The notes under the pieces were generated by a model. That model did not search any database, was not told the origin of the DNA, and saw only the letters and a program-made list of their open reading frames with translations. From contig NW_008708707.1 in the NCBI RefSeq assembly GCF_000327385.1, forward strand, positions 2,874,478-2,938,477: a stretch of DNA of 64,000 nucleotides. The letters run 5' to 3'. Numbering within the stretch: position 1 is the first letter of the stretch; every line of letters starts with the position of its first letter. A program made the position numbers and the translations under genes. Of this stretch, positions 37,117 to 50,303 are shown piece by piece. This DNA is from Lottia gigantea (lineage: Eukaryota; Mollusca; Gastropoda; Lottiidae).

Positions 37117-37734
37117 AGAGAAGTAGTGAGTAAGGGTTTAAAGGTCGTGACCTTGACATTAATTAATGGCAAGTATTTTTAGATGATAATATACACGTAA
37201 GCCGTTATAATAACGGAAGGTATCGAATGAATATATTTCATTCCTGCTTTGACAAAGATTTATTGTAAAAGGTCTTTGGGCCTACATCAAAATTGGACTG
37301 GCCCAGCTTCGTCCCAAACTGTCAAACGTTTTATCATTTGGGGAAGTCATGATTGCCTGTGAGTTTCCTTGACATTTGTGTGGCCCCTACTCGGTCTTGA
37401 CCGGATAAATCGTAAAAATGCCTTACTGCGGCGCATTGATGACAATGTCTACACCGAGCACGACTATTATTGGTTGAGTTTATGACGGGTATCTTACGAA
37501 TCATTACGTCTCTGGATGACTTTCACTAGTAATTATCTCTAGATGCTGGACCGCTGTTGTAGAACCATTTTCAAAAGCATCGATAATGAATTTTTGCAGA
37601 GAATTGCTCATTCAGAGCACAGTAGTTTTTTATTTTTTAATGATTTGGTTGTCTTTCTTGGTATGTTAATCGCAAATGAAGGGAAATAACTCCTCGTTTC
37701 GTTCCCGTTACAAGGAAACTCAAAACAACAATGG

Positions 37735-38075
37735 GATTGCAGTTCATTACATTTAATTATTTTTAAATCAATATTTTCTCATTTTTTCTTCAGTATAAGA
37801 TTCTGAAGTTTTCCATATTATTTCCAAGTTTAAAGATTTTTTTATTTGAGCACCATTTAAATAAGTTTGGCTTGTGAATCAGGACTCGTTCACCCATTCA
37901 AAACATCAGATGCCATTCAGCGAAATGATCTGTCATCTCAGCATTTTTGTTTACGAGTCTGCATATTTCATGTTAATGATATATCATAATTGTATCTAGC
38001 TCTGAAGATATTATTGAAACGCAATTAATTTCTGGTTCAAACAATTCCGTCTAATATATTGATTGATGATGTTTT
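37735..38075. repeat. Direct repeat, copy 2 (pair at 35325-35635)
   Basis: See copy 1. The two copies, about 2.4 kb apart, bracket the first exon and promoter of the zinc-finger gene. They are moderately diverged, with small insertions. Confidence 0.8.
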
Positions 38076-38568
38076 CGTTGTATTAGATAGCTCTAGGTAA
38101 TTTAGTAATTAGTTAATTTAAAGATGCCTTTAAACATCTTTTGAAGGGCCAATCGAATTTAAGGGTGGGTCTCTTTTATTTTTATATTACACCATTTTGA
38201 GTTTTTTAATATTTAGTATTGTGATATCCTTGGCACGCCTTCATTTAGCAATGTGGAATTTTTTGGAAACGAAGCAGAGCTTGCAAACAAAAACATATAT
38301 TGGCTAAAGTATACGGGATTTACATAAACACAGCTATATGGAACAGCAATCACTAGTCAATGTTTTATGCGACATTTAGACGTGTTTCCTGTCGTCCTCA
38401 TTGAAATAATACATACATACGGTCACTCAACATGATGTGGTCGTATTACATTACATAACAGGACAAGTTATTTATCGTGAAAAAAGCCGAAAGGCGAATC
38501 TTCATTACTTTAAAAACTTTGACGTATGTAATTACATCTTGGAATTTTCAAGTAAGCCTAATTAATAT

Positions 38569-38577
38569 TATATAAAT
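38569..38577 (+). promoter_or_regulatory. TATA box of the LPMO gene
   Basis: TATATAAAT about 50-60 bases before the ATG at 38628, leaving room for a start site near 38600 and a short 5'UTR. Confidence 0.5.
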
Positions 38578-38627
38578 ATTGATGATTTACTCTCTCTGTC
38601 ATAGCAGTCTCAACTTTTCATAGCAAA

Positions 38628-40620
38628 ATGAATTCTTTTTTAAGTGGCATCTTGATTCTGTTTACTGTCTTTAGGAACCATGTGCACGCTCATGGGTATA
38701 TGTCAAGCCCACCTTCCAGATCATATATATGGCACGACCAAAAGTTCAAAGCGTTAGACCCACACGTTAATTACAACTATATGGGCTTAAATTGTGGCGG
38801 ACTCGCAGTAAGTATTACGTCGATTAGTTTGAGAGTATTTACAAAAATTAACCGTTATCAGATAAAACTACACGCATGAATTTTGTGCAATGGCAAGCGT
38901 TCTGAGAGCAACACAAATTCTGGTGCACCTCTGGGGGTTGAACTCGGAACGGTTTTCAGAACAGACTCCATAGATCGAGGTAATGTAAATTGTTGATGTA
39001 ATCATGATGCAATTCCATATATATACATGAATTTTAGTCGCACAGTTCGAAAACTGAAAATCCATCTAAAATATATTTGTTGATTTTCTTCCAGACACAA
39101 ATGGCAAATGGTGGAAAATGTGGCGTTTGTGGTGATAATATCAACGGTCCGAGAGAAAATGAGTCGGGACCAGAAGGCAAATATGCACAGGGCATAATTT
39201 CAAAATGTTACGCTAGTAACAACGTAATCGATGTTGAGGTCCATTTAACAAGTAACCATCTAGGGTGGATGGAGTGGAGACTCTGTGAGCTAAATGACCC
39301 AGAGAAAACCTCAAACCAGGACTGTTTCGATGACAATCTACTGGAAATAGTTGGCATTAGTGGAGACAATTGGTACAGAGATGGAACCAGTCGATTGAAA
39401 ATTGACCCCAGTAAGCAGAAATCTAACGATAATTTTTACGTATCGTTGTTCATACCAAATGATGTGAAATGTCAAGCATGTGTCTTACAGTGGATTTATA
39501 AAGCAGGTTTGTAGAATCTCATTGAAAATGGGAAAGATTTTCTCCAACCTATTCTGCAAGTTCAAAAACAATGTGCCGAGTGCTTCATACTCACCCTTCC
39601 AGAACACCAGATGCCGCTCTGTCTCGTGGGTTTATCAACTCGGCATAAGTTTCAATCTTAACTTTTATACTTTTTTACTTTTGCATAGCACAAGTCTGTT
39701 ATGTTAATTAATAGGATCTATCAATTACTTGGAAATTATTGCGTCATTAATATAGATATGCAATATTTGAGATTTAGAAAAACCTCAAATTCTTGTGCGT
39801 GCATCATGCTTACTTTTAATATCTACTAGCACCACCGGTGTGTCCCATTCAATGTCTGTAGTTCCTATTAACACACAGACCAGAAACCTATTTTGAAGTC
39901 CACTAAGCTTCGCATTGATCAAACCAAAATAACTAACTGCACATCATATTATATTTATATACAGGTAATAACTGGGGTTGTGATAATATTGATGGTGTTA
40001 AAGCTTGTGGTATTGGCCATGGTGATAACCAAGAAGAGTTTAGAAATTGTGCCGACATTGCTATTAGAGATGCCTGTCCAAATGACGTTTTAGGATTGCC
40101 TTTGAATCAAATCAAATTAAAAAATCACGGGCACTCGATTGATTCAACGAACGACTTATTACATGTTTCTCAACTACCAGATGATGATACACAACATGAT
40201 GCAAACGTCCATCGACATGAGCCCAAGGTAAATGCTAATCTTCAGCCACCAACTATGTCACCAAACAATCACGCAGGGCACACGAATAACAATCCAAGTC
40301 CTTCCATTTCACAACAAGATGCCCATGGAAGGCTTTTACAGGCCCTACAACATCACCTTCAAAGGTTCAACCCTACGAATGCACGTGGATTCAATCCCAA
40401 AGAGTCGGACCGTAATCACGAATTACCTGTTCACTCCACGATGCTGGGAACTGCACCTATTACATCAAGTTTTCCATCGCACAGACCTTCTCACAGTGGA
40501 CACGTTGGTACATGTCAACTCGAGACGCAATCTTCTTCCTCAAATCAAAAGCTTAAACTCTTTTGCTCTGATAGAAATTGTCAAGTTGATTATGTAAATC
40601 AAGAATGCATTTGTTATTAA
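38628..40620 (+). CDS. Secreted AA15-family lytic polysaccharide monooxygenase (LPMO), 415 aa
   Basis: Three exons: 38628-38807, 39095-39506, 39965-40620; 1248 nt, phases exact. The signal peptide (1-21) ends in Ala, leaving His22 as the mature N-terminus (HGYMSSPPSRSY), as the copper histidine brace requires. His115 in TSNHLGW is the second brace residue and Phe223 in FRNCADI the likely axial residue. GKCGVCGD, GIIS, CVLQW and the C-G-G core are those of AA15 enzymes known from insects, crustaceans and molluscs, which oxidatively cleave chitin or cellulose. After the catalytic domain (22 to about 240) comes a His/Asn/Pro/Ser-rich tail of about 170 residues ending in a small Cys cluster (CSDRNC...CICY). 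That tail could be a linker plus a short binding module, but matches no carbohydrate-binding module I know. A TATA box lies at 38569-38577. Confidence 0.9.
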
Positions 40621-42520
40621 CTAAAGCAGTGAATCATATAAGATTAACTATTTTTAAGTGCAGACTAATGGTGTTATAATCGACCAGTTTTAATCAAATC
40701 GACATACTGATTCATTGCTTGTAGACAGAGTAAAGCCACGAAGACATGCTGGTTGATCTAATTAACTGTGTTCTAAAAACACATGCCATATTAAGACGAG
40801 TTACTACCCTTCTCACGTGCTCTGATTAGTTGTGGAATAACATTTTTGAGACGTGAATGTACGAGGTATATCTTTCATATTCGATGATCAACCAAACGAT
40901 ACGTTTCCAAGGTACAGCTTTTTAAAACCATTTTTTTAAGGTCGACATTACAAAATTTTTAGGACGTTGTTCTGTATCCATAGTTCAATTTCTACATTAC
41001 AGTGACAAGTCAGGACTATTTATAAGAGTTTTATTTTTAACAAAGAGTACATTTCCTCAATTTCAGAATTTTAATTAAAGTATCCTATTGTAAGATCGTT
41101 TTATTATCCACCCGTCACCTATCAAATTTCCCACCTAAAACTAACAGTTGTGTGTTTTTGCCTTTCAATGAATGAAACCCGAGGGTATTTCACAAAATTT
41201 ACAGCTTTGAATCTCAGTAAAATAATTTGTGTATCTGTTTTTATATCTAATTTATAGCGCTAGTCCTAACCCAAGTGCATTTATAACAGATAGCAGGCCG
41301 TTATATCACCAGATGGAAATAAACACGTCAGTTATTGCTGCTTGCAATAACATTGCTATCTTAGAAGTTCAGATAGTTAATTTGAAATTTCTTCTTAATC
41401 AAGTTTTACTGAGAAAACTGCAACGAGAATGAAATATACGATAAGTCATAAAAGTAATAAAACATTCACAGTGAAATGTAATTTCTACTTCCGAACAGGT
41501 TTAAGGTAGGCTGTAACCCAATATTTCACAGAAATATACACGGGAACTGTTTGTTGTTGAAATCAACAGCCTTTTTCCTATCCTGGAGATATTAAGGAGA
41601 TACCTCATCTCCGACTGGGCATAAAGGCTGAAATATAACCGAGGTGGTTATGCTATGGTCTTGGCATGCAAACGGCCTACCGTGAAAGTTATGCATCTGC
41701 AACAGTCACGGTACCGGGGCTATGTCAATCACTTGATTCTGGTAATCTAAATGTCAGAGACTGGTCGTTCAGACCTACGAGTATTTGTAAACAAAGACCA
41801 TGAAAAACACAATTTTGTATGATATAATGATAATAAATTGTATAATTGGTAATTCTTCTCTTGCATAAGTAAGTGACGGAAGAATCTCCCAAAGGCTCTT
41901 AATTTATGGACTATAAATATAGCAATATTACTTTGACAAATCATCTTTAAATACCGGAAGTAAAGAGTCTCGCTCAAGAACGAAATCCTCCATTCATTAC
42001 CTAGTCAGATTCAGCTTCACAGAAACTGCCGAGGAATAGCATTGGAAGTCTATCACTTGTGCGAGCAATAGTAGTTAAGATAGTGATGTTGAATCGTTCA
42101 CTCATCGTGATAATTGTAATTCTTCAACGGCATTGTAATGGATAGTCCTGATTTTGTCTTCACCAATAATTCAATTCGCCAAATTCTGAAAATTATTTAA
42201 CAGTTCATCAAACCCTAAATATTACTTTTTCACCAAATATTTTAAAAACTAATAAATCGCCCAGAGTTTGTAGGACGTTGACTGCATTATTTAATTGCAC
42301 GAATCTGTTTTTGTCCATTTCCAGACAATTCTGTCAACTGAACAAATGTCAGTAATCCATTTTAGTGTTTCAGAGAAAACATAAGTTTTCTTTCACAGCA
42401 TTCATGATTTGATCAAGTTTTACCAAGAACTTAACAAGTATTTGATTAGAAGATAAGACTTATTTTTACGTACATATATAGATTTTAGGTAGGTGGTAGT
42501 ATAATAATCTAATTGAACAG
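40621..42520. other. 3' flank of the LPMO gene, no gene seen
   Basis: AATAAA at about 41455 may be a distal poly(A) signal. Otherwise nothing recognised. Confidence 0.4.
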
Positions 42521-42883
42521 TTGTGAATGACGGATCTGGGTGTCGCAGTGCCTCAGTGAGTTAGACGTTTGTACGCTAACCTGAAGGTCCGGGGTTTAAT
42601 CCCATAAATCGAGATTTTCCACCCGGTTTCCCTCTGTCAGTGATGCAGGTAAGAGGGGCTGATATGGAAAAGCGTCTCGTCGTTCGGATGAGACAAAAAA
42701 AACAAGGCCCCGTGTGCTTCAGACTGTGCACGTTAAAGATCCCTCGACAGTTGATAATCGAAAAATAGCTAGCAAAACTTTCCCTCAATTCACCCTGCAT
42801 GGCGTTGCCTGTCTTCATTAGTCCACATGGTACAGAAAAGAAGGATGTACCTTCATTTCATTTCATTTGTGAACGACGGATCT
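42521..42883 (+). mobile_element. Full-length tRNA-derived SINE with 17-bp target-site duplications
   Basis: Body 42538-42866. A-box-like GTGCCTCAGTGAGTTAGA, B-box-like GGTCCGGGGTTTAATCC, a core, then tail TTCATTTCATTTCATT. Flanking direct repeats TTGTGAATGACGGATCT (42521-42537) and TTGTGAACGACGGATCT (42867-42883) differ at one base, so the insertion is fairly young. This copy is the reference for the other SINE pieces in the window. Confidence 0.95.
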
Positions 42884-45800
42884 ATGAACCGACTTCAACA
42901 TGCTTTGGATTGAACTTCGTTGAAATTTCATTCAAACATTTGTTTTCATACTGTGAAATCTTATGATGTTAATTTTTCTTAAAAGTAAACATGAAATAAC
43001 TTCAAGCCAACAGGTAATTTATTTAAGATACTCTTTTCTTCCACTGAAGACATCATCTTTGAGGTGTTGTGTAATGTGGCATCAGTATTGGTTTTGCAAC
43101 AAACGTTCGAGTATTTATGCTAATAAAATTGTAAAAAATGTTTCGGCTTCCATGATAAATCTTTTTCAGATTATGATAAAAACAAAATCAAGCCTGACGT
43201 TTCACTCGATTATACAGGTACATTTAGTATTTACATTATAAGCTTAACCTCTGGAACTGGATTGAAGCATCCTGGTTCAACTTTCAAATATTAACTACTT
43301 ATAGTCGACATCGGTCAGTCGGTAATTGAATAAACCCGTGGCTATTACAACAATTGAGTTTGATATATATTTTCCAGGCCCCTTCAGATGTCAACAAATG
43401 ACATCAATTTATTTTCGTTCCCTAGTCCTCAAGATGTAACCAGTAACTAGCAGTCTTGGTCAAACCACTTGTTCGCAAATAATATGTCGTTACTACGGGA
43501 GAATGAGGCTGACCCTAGATCATTGAGATTTTAAATCCCCCTCACTTTTCCCGTTGACCTTATGATGCATAGAAACGCAACTGTCTTGTGTGGACAACCT
43601 TTAATATGATGAAACAAATCATCTTCCAATATACAACATGAACTATTTGGCGTGTAATATAAATTTGGAGGGATATTACATATGAACCAGAATAAAGGTT
43701 AGACTAATTTAATAAATCATACAATAAGGAGACATTTTATTAGTGTGGATGTCGAGAGAAAGTGATCATCACAAATATTCTTCTTGTCATGATATCCTTC
43801 ACATAACATGCCATTATAAAACTTCTCACGGCATCTTTATATATATCTATCTATCCAGGCGTGTTACTTCCATATTTAGTACTTAACATTCACGACCCAC
43901 GATTTATTCGATCCGACCAGTTCTGAAGACTTCTCATCTTATCAAACCAATAGTACTAACTACAACGATTACCAACTATCTAGTTGGCGTTATCAGCATG
44001 TTCCTGAAGCCGACGTTAATTGGTCAGTCTCCAACCAACCGATGTACTATTCACTATTTGAGACGCCTTTCCTGAGAAAATAGAATTGTCGCAAATTTTC
44101 TGCTCAACAACTACCTAGTCTGTGGCAACAGCTTTAACTTAAAGCGGACGTTACCTTGTGGTCTAACAACCAACTGATTCACCACACTTTGAGGCGTTTG
44201 GTTCTTTTGAAGGAGAATTTTCGCAAATTTTCTGTTCAGATTCTACGACCGACTACCACGACCAACAACAAATTCCTCAGCAGTGATATCAGCTTAGCTT
44301 GTCGTGTACCAACCAACCTCCGCAATTTTTTGTTAGAAGTCTTCTCGCAGCGATAAATAAAGAGCATGTTCTTTACCCCCTTACTTAATAGTTTTGTCCG
44401 GGCATCAGCCAATTTACATGATCAGTTATCCTAAATAAACAGATCCCTTCGACTTGTAAACCTATATCGCCTAGATATTTCTAGATTTTCTTCTATTTTT
44501 TTAAAATGAAATCAACAGTAATTCCAAAAGTTTTCTCTTTTGTAAAATTGGAAACATTTCTAGTAAACTGTTTATAATTCATGAAAATTTGCTTTGATTT
44601 GAAAACACGTAGAATTCCATTATGTTAAGCTGCGACCACAGGTTATGGGTTGTTCAGATTATGAAGTAGGTTAGGCAAATTTGTACTTGAAATAATTATT
44701 TTCAACCTTTGGTTTATTTTGTTAATCTTATGTTCAAATTAACCTTATTCCACAGGCCTGCCAGAAATTTCTCAATATATGAGCTCCTATTTTTTGCCTT
44801 GTTGAAGCGCATAGATAAATAACGACGTTAATTTGTCCACTTACTCAATATTTCTAAAATGCATTATATGTAGAACACAAATTAACATGAAAGTACAAAA
44901 TATTATATGGCATAAGGGCATTTATTTTCTTTTGCTTCATCTGGATTTGGGGTAATATTGTTCTTCTGAAATTTCAATTACTTTTGTTCACGATTTTTTT
45001 TCAAAACATTTCAGTTTTATATTTGTCTATAATATTATTATATATTTATTGTTTCTGCTGGATTTTTTATTTGAAGACAATGAAAGAAAAGAAGTGTCTT
45101 CCGCTGAAAATTTGCCGAGGGTCTGAAATCAACAGGAAGCAAAATAAAAGAAGACACAAAAATAATAAATTAGATTTAAAAATTAGATTTCACAAATAGG
45201 CTACGTATCCGGACAGTTATTTCTTTGGACACGCAAAAATCGAATCGAAGCACGGAAACGATACATTTTAGTGTTCCTTAACCATCTTATCAACATCAAA
45301 AGATTTATTCAACACAGACTGCCCTTATGGAAGATAAGATATTTTGGAAAAGGTCCGCTCACTATCAAAACATTTTCATTGTTTTTTTTTTTAATTTAGA
45401 CATAACCAACATTTTAATATAAAGTGTTTTCAATATATTAATCATTTTTTAAATGAAACTTATAATTTTTTTGTTAAAAATTTTGTCCTTGATATTGACA
45501 TTGCAGAATTTTTGTTCCAACTTTGTTTTTATAAAAAAAATAATCTTGTTTTGTGGAAAAATATTCAAATTTTCTTGTAAATGATTAAACTTTTTTTTTG
45601 TAAATTTTCATCTAACACATGAGCCAAATCTCGATAATAAACCTTCAATAGGTATGATAAATGAAACAGTGAGCACGAAATGTTTAACGATAATAAAATA
45701 CATTATTATGATACGTAGGGCTCCAACTCTACAATAAAACATTACGGTGATTTTCAACAAAATTATATTAAATTTTACTTTGCAGTGATTTGCCAGCTAT

Positions 45801-48800
45801 TATGAAACGTTACGTATTTGATCTATTTTTCAAAGTTTATATAAGTTTTGAAATGGCATCAACAAGAGAGGTGCGTTTACAGATTTTCTACTTTTTGAGG
45901 CACACTAATACTATTTTTTAACCATTTCAATTTCTCTTTATTCCAATAAAATTTATCAGGTTGTAGTATTTGGGTCGCAATGTTAAGTTTGACATTCATT
46001 TTAATGTCTTACTTTTACAATGTACGATTATATAAAGATTAAATACAATAATTTATATATTTCGCAATACATGTACATGTTTTATGAATATAAATCACCT
46101 CAAGTTTAAAGTATTCTTGTCTCTACATACAAACAGGATGGATATTAATAATGTTAGTCGACTTAAGTTTTGGATAGTTTGTTCTGTTGTGTGTTGCTAT
46201 TGAAACGAGTTGTTTACAGTACAATGATTCAACCACTCAGATTAAAGCCGGTCTTTTAAAAAGGAAAGGGAAAGAAGATGTTAAGGTGTCGGAATTCTGT
46301 GAAAAAAGTAATATGATACACTGATCATTGAAAATATATTTGAAGACTTACCGATTATCTATTTGTGCTAAGACACCATCATTTCTAATTTTACTTGGCA
46401 TTAAAACCGAATTTGTTCTTGGACAGTCATTTGATTTCTGGACCTAATGCTTAAGGTATATTCAATTGATATGGCAATTATGACATGGATCACTTGCATT
46501 GCATATAGTTCACTTTAACTTTAATTATAAAAACCCTAAGTTTCATCTTCTCTTGAATAAACATCCATAAAAATACAGCTTGCAAAGTGAGCTACGTAAT
46601 AATATACATGAAGTTTGAAGCTACACTAAAAGAGCAAAACAATTTTCAAAGAGATAAGCCTGACACCAAACTACATCTTATGTAAATATTTGAAATTGAA
46701 TAAGACTCGGGATTATTTAATATTGAGCCAAATCAAAGACAAAGGCCTCATTAAATAAAGTAACTATGGCCTTCCTGTTATAATTTTCAGGAATTTCCCT
46801 ACATTTAGCACCGAGTGTCACATTCATGTTGTTATTTACATATAATTTATATTTAGTTTGCGTGATGAAAACTGTTCTAATGAAAATTATGAATGGCATA
46901 ATATTCTATTATGTTCATAAATAATGGAAACACTCGAGCAATAATGATCAATATTCTAAAAAGGTGACATAATTGCCGCCATTATGAAGTCAATTTGAAC
47001 ATACAGATAATTATCCCAATTACAGTGTGTTTGCCAATAATAATTGCGAAACAGGCCATTCCCACTGATAAATGCCTTTTGATTACTGAGACTTTGTATT
47101 CCATGGAATAATTTTCTTTATTATTCTAAGCTGTCATGAACTATGAAAGAAATCAGCCATACTTTGGGAAAATTAAACCTTCCCTTCCCCGGAACTAAAA
47201 TAGTTGTAGGGATCATTAAGATGAATGGGAAAAGAAATGAAAAGAGGTTGTGGGGATTTCCCGAACATTATTTCAATCCTAGCACAAGACGAGACGTTCA
47301 TTTCTCTATAAAATAATGTGCAATCCAACGAATAAAGAAGAAATATTTTTTGTCCTGTCCCCTTCTTACTTTCGCCAGCGAATCGAATTTTATCGATTAT
47401 ATTTAAATTAATTTCAGAACAGGAGAGAGCCAAACATGTTCCAACCAAATTTTGGCTGAAAACTAACATCTGTAAAAGCGTATTTCAGATTAACAATATG
47501 AGTCTTTCTGTTAGTATTGTCAACACAGAATTATCCTGAAGCTTTTAAGATGATTTAAACCTGACATTCCAATCAATACATATCACCCGATTTACAGACG
47601 AAAGCGGGAAAACAAAATTAAGGTGAATAGCTATCAAATATATGAGGACTTGAATCTAGGCATTGGTATTGCGGATCATTCTAGGTGGTGGACGACAAAA
47701 CAGAATGTTGGTGGACATATAAAGTGCATTCTTGTAACTTGTCTATCGCCAACAAGAAAAGAACATTGATTTCACAGGCTACTCGCTTTCTAAAAAAAAA
47801 ACATTAAATTTTATCAGAGCAACAATCGAGAAAACAGACCGATTGATATCTGAAGACTTGGATTCTAAGTAAGCTGATAACTTGAAAGACCGATCTGTGC
47901 TGTGAACTGTGGTATTTATCGCCTTATACATCAAAAAAGACAGAAAGATACAACCAGTTTCAAAAGGATGGCATCTGATGTTCTCGAGAATCACGTCTAT
48001 CACCTGGTTCGTAAATCATCCTCTGGCATTAAGGCAACATAGTTTGGCTGTCTGCCTTTTGATCAGCCACGTGGAACATTGCCGTCCGAACTTAAATCCG
48101 TTGACCTACGGAATTAGCCGACTATTTATGGTAAGACAAGAGCTCGGGCAATAGATCTCCTCTGCGATGGAAGAAGTAGGGAGAATGCTCGAGGCAGGCA
48201 CCTGAGCTAGTGCTTGATTGGAAATTTTCTCTTAAGCAAACCATCTTCTTAAATAATAAATTTGTTTAAACGTCCTAATCTTCGACGAAAATAAAATGCT
48301 TTTAGATTCGGAAATCAATTGAAACTTTCATTAGATACATCTGCACGTAAACAGGATTAGCGAACGATTTATACAGTTGAATATAAAATTAAACATCTTT
48401 TGGAATTGATCTTATCTAAAAGGAATATTCTTCAGGCTAACCACAGAACATTGAATGTTACTTATTAACAATTAAACATATTAATCTTCTTTAAACTCGT
48501 GCCTTTTGCATTGGAAAGATTAATCTCCGGTTTTCTCCTTAAGTTTTTACCACAAGTAAAATTTTCCTTTCTAATAGTACAATGGTTTTAATGTCGAGCT
48601 GAGATTGAGATGGCAGATAACACTCATCGATACACCAGGACAGTGTTAATTCTTTACAAGGTTCACGAAACAAGCATTGAAAGGGATCTAACCAAATTGT
48701 TTATCTTGTTTCCAGCGAGAGGAACAACCAGTTTTCCAGAAGTCCAATTTCTGATTTTGAACCGAAAACTTCTCATGTGCGTTCAGAAATTTATTCAGGG

Positions 48801-49899
48801 CCACAAAACTCTTAGGAGGACCAAACATTTGGAATTTTAAGATGAGTCTTTGTTCAGCATTGGACTTAACTTGTGTCATAACTGTACAAAAGAAGCAAAA
48901 CTTAGAAATAATTTATTAAAATAAATTTTGAAACATGCCTAGAAACGTTTTTCAATACTTTAGTCTGGTGGGAATATTGTCTTTTAAAGAGATTATATTT
49001 TTTAGTCATGGCACTAGGTAAGTCCAACTGATGAATATTTACACTTTTTGACCACGTTTAAGACTTTAAATTGTATGTCTAATTCAAAAGGACTAGTTTT
49101 AACTAGTTCGGCAATTCAACTCGTAAAGGAGACATTAGAACATGAACCACTAACAAATTATGTTCGTTGCTTTTCAGAGCTTAAACAATTTTTTCAAAAT
49201 ATACCAAGCATATCGAGTTAAATTTGGTGTTACTGTTAATTGAGAGAATAACCATCCTGTAACAAGTTCAAAATCATACATTTTGTAGTGGGTGTACGAA
49301 ATGCCTATCGAGGTTTCCAACTCGATGGAGTTTGATTTAAACATTTCGTGTTTAAATACCTTTTTGGTCGTAAAACAATCGATGTTTTAGCTTCTGAACA
49401 GGTGGAATCTAAATGAGGAAACAATGCTAAGGATGTCATTTAGTGTGAGGGGTTTATTTCCAGGACAGTAAAACTGTCTGTACCTTATTGATTACCAACT
49501 GTAGATCGATCTCAACTGCAAACTTTCGTCTTTTCTCTGATGAAAAAGCAGGGCCATGGTCACACTTTTAAACCTCATCCGGGAACTTATCTAGAAAATA
49601 CTTAAGGACGGACCAAAAACCGTCAAGAAGTCAACGGATTTAAAATTTTCACTTCTAAGTAAGACCTATCACAGACCCGAGAGGAAGGTCATTACGCATT
49701 GGTCCTCCATGCTTCGGATGTTCTGGACCAACTCATTGCTCAACGATATCTTAAGAGGATTTCGATTGCAGAAATGAAGGCGTAATCCATCTCACTGGAC
49801 AAAATTGGTATGAAAGACAATATCTGCTCAATCCACTACTCAATCAAACACAAGTTCTGATTAATAAAATCGTTTTAATAAATAAATATAATATACACA
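42884..49899. other. Seven-kilobase gene desert
   Basis: No frame over 100 codons shows coding character. There are T-rich tracts at 45360-45610 and loosely repeated modules at about 43960-44340 (CGCAAATTTTCTG-TCA occurs twice). Nothing else supported. Confidence 0.5.
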
Positions 49900-49905
49900 T
49901 TTATT
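49900..49905 (-). terminator. Candidate poly(A) signal of the secreted repeat-protein gene
   Basis: AATAAA on the minus strand about 400 bases past the stop at 50304. Weak on its own. Confidence 0.25.
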
Positions 49906-50303
49906 CGAAAGTCTGTGAAACCAAAAAGAAATGCTTTTGTTTGTATTTTACGGCGGCTACTTTTAAGAACAAAGCGATTGTGATATTACAAGCAAAAACA
50001 AGTCGTCATCATTTGAAATTTTTTTAAACAAAAGACAATATCGGTCCTTTCTCGGATATTTGTCGGTAAATTGTACCACTGTTTCGCTCAAAAATAAAGT
50101 AATGATTTCAATACATTCATGCAACAAAGACACATGTGTAATATTTCGGCCTTATCTCTTAATGGATTCAATTTAAAATTTTTGAAGGGTTAATTCGATA
50201 GTTTAATTTATGGCCTTAGACTTTCAGACTTCAAATACCGTATCAATTTCACTGCCATTTAATAACACATAATAGAACATATCCTTCTGAAATGCAGACT
50301 TTC

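Noticed and set aside
37600-37735. AAGGGAAATAACTC word, as in the common molluscan repeat
   Set aside because: Only this short word is shared with 5227-5715; too little to call an element.
40232-40597. Second plus-strand frame of 121 codons
   Set aside because: Out-of-frame shadow of the LPMO C-terminal exon.
41640-41740. Possible tRNA-like or SINE element (TGGTCTTGGCATGC...GTACCGGGGC)
   Set aside because: No A/B box pair at proper spacing and no match to the SINE family in the window.
42576-42818. Minus-strand open frame of 80 codons
   Set aside because: Lies wholly inside the SINE at 42538-42866.
47173-47469. Minus-strand frame of 98 codons
   Set aside because: No signal of coding selection or family resemblance; isolated in a gene desert.
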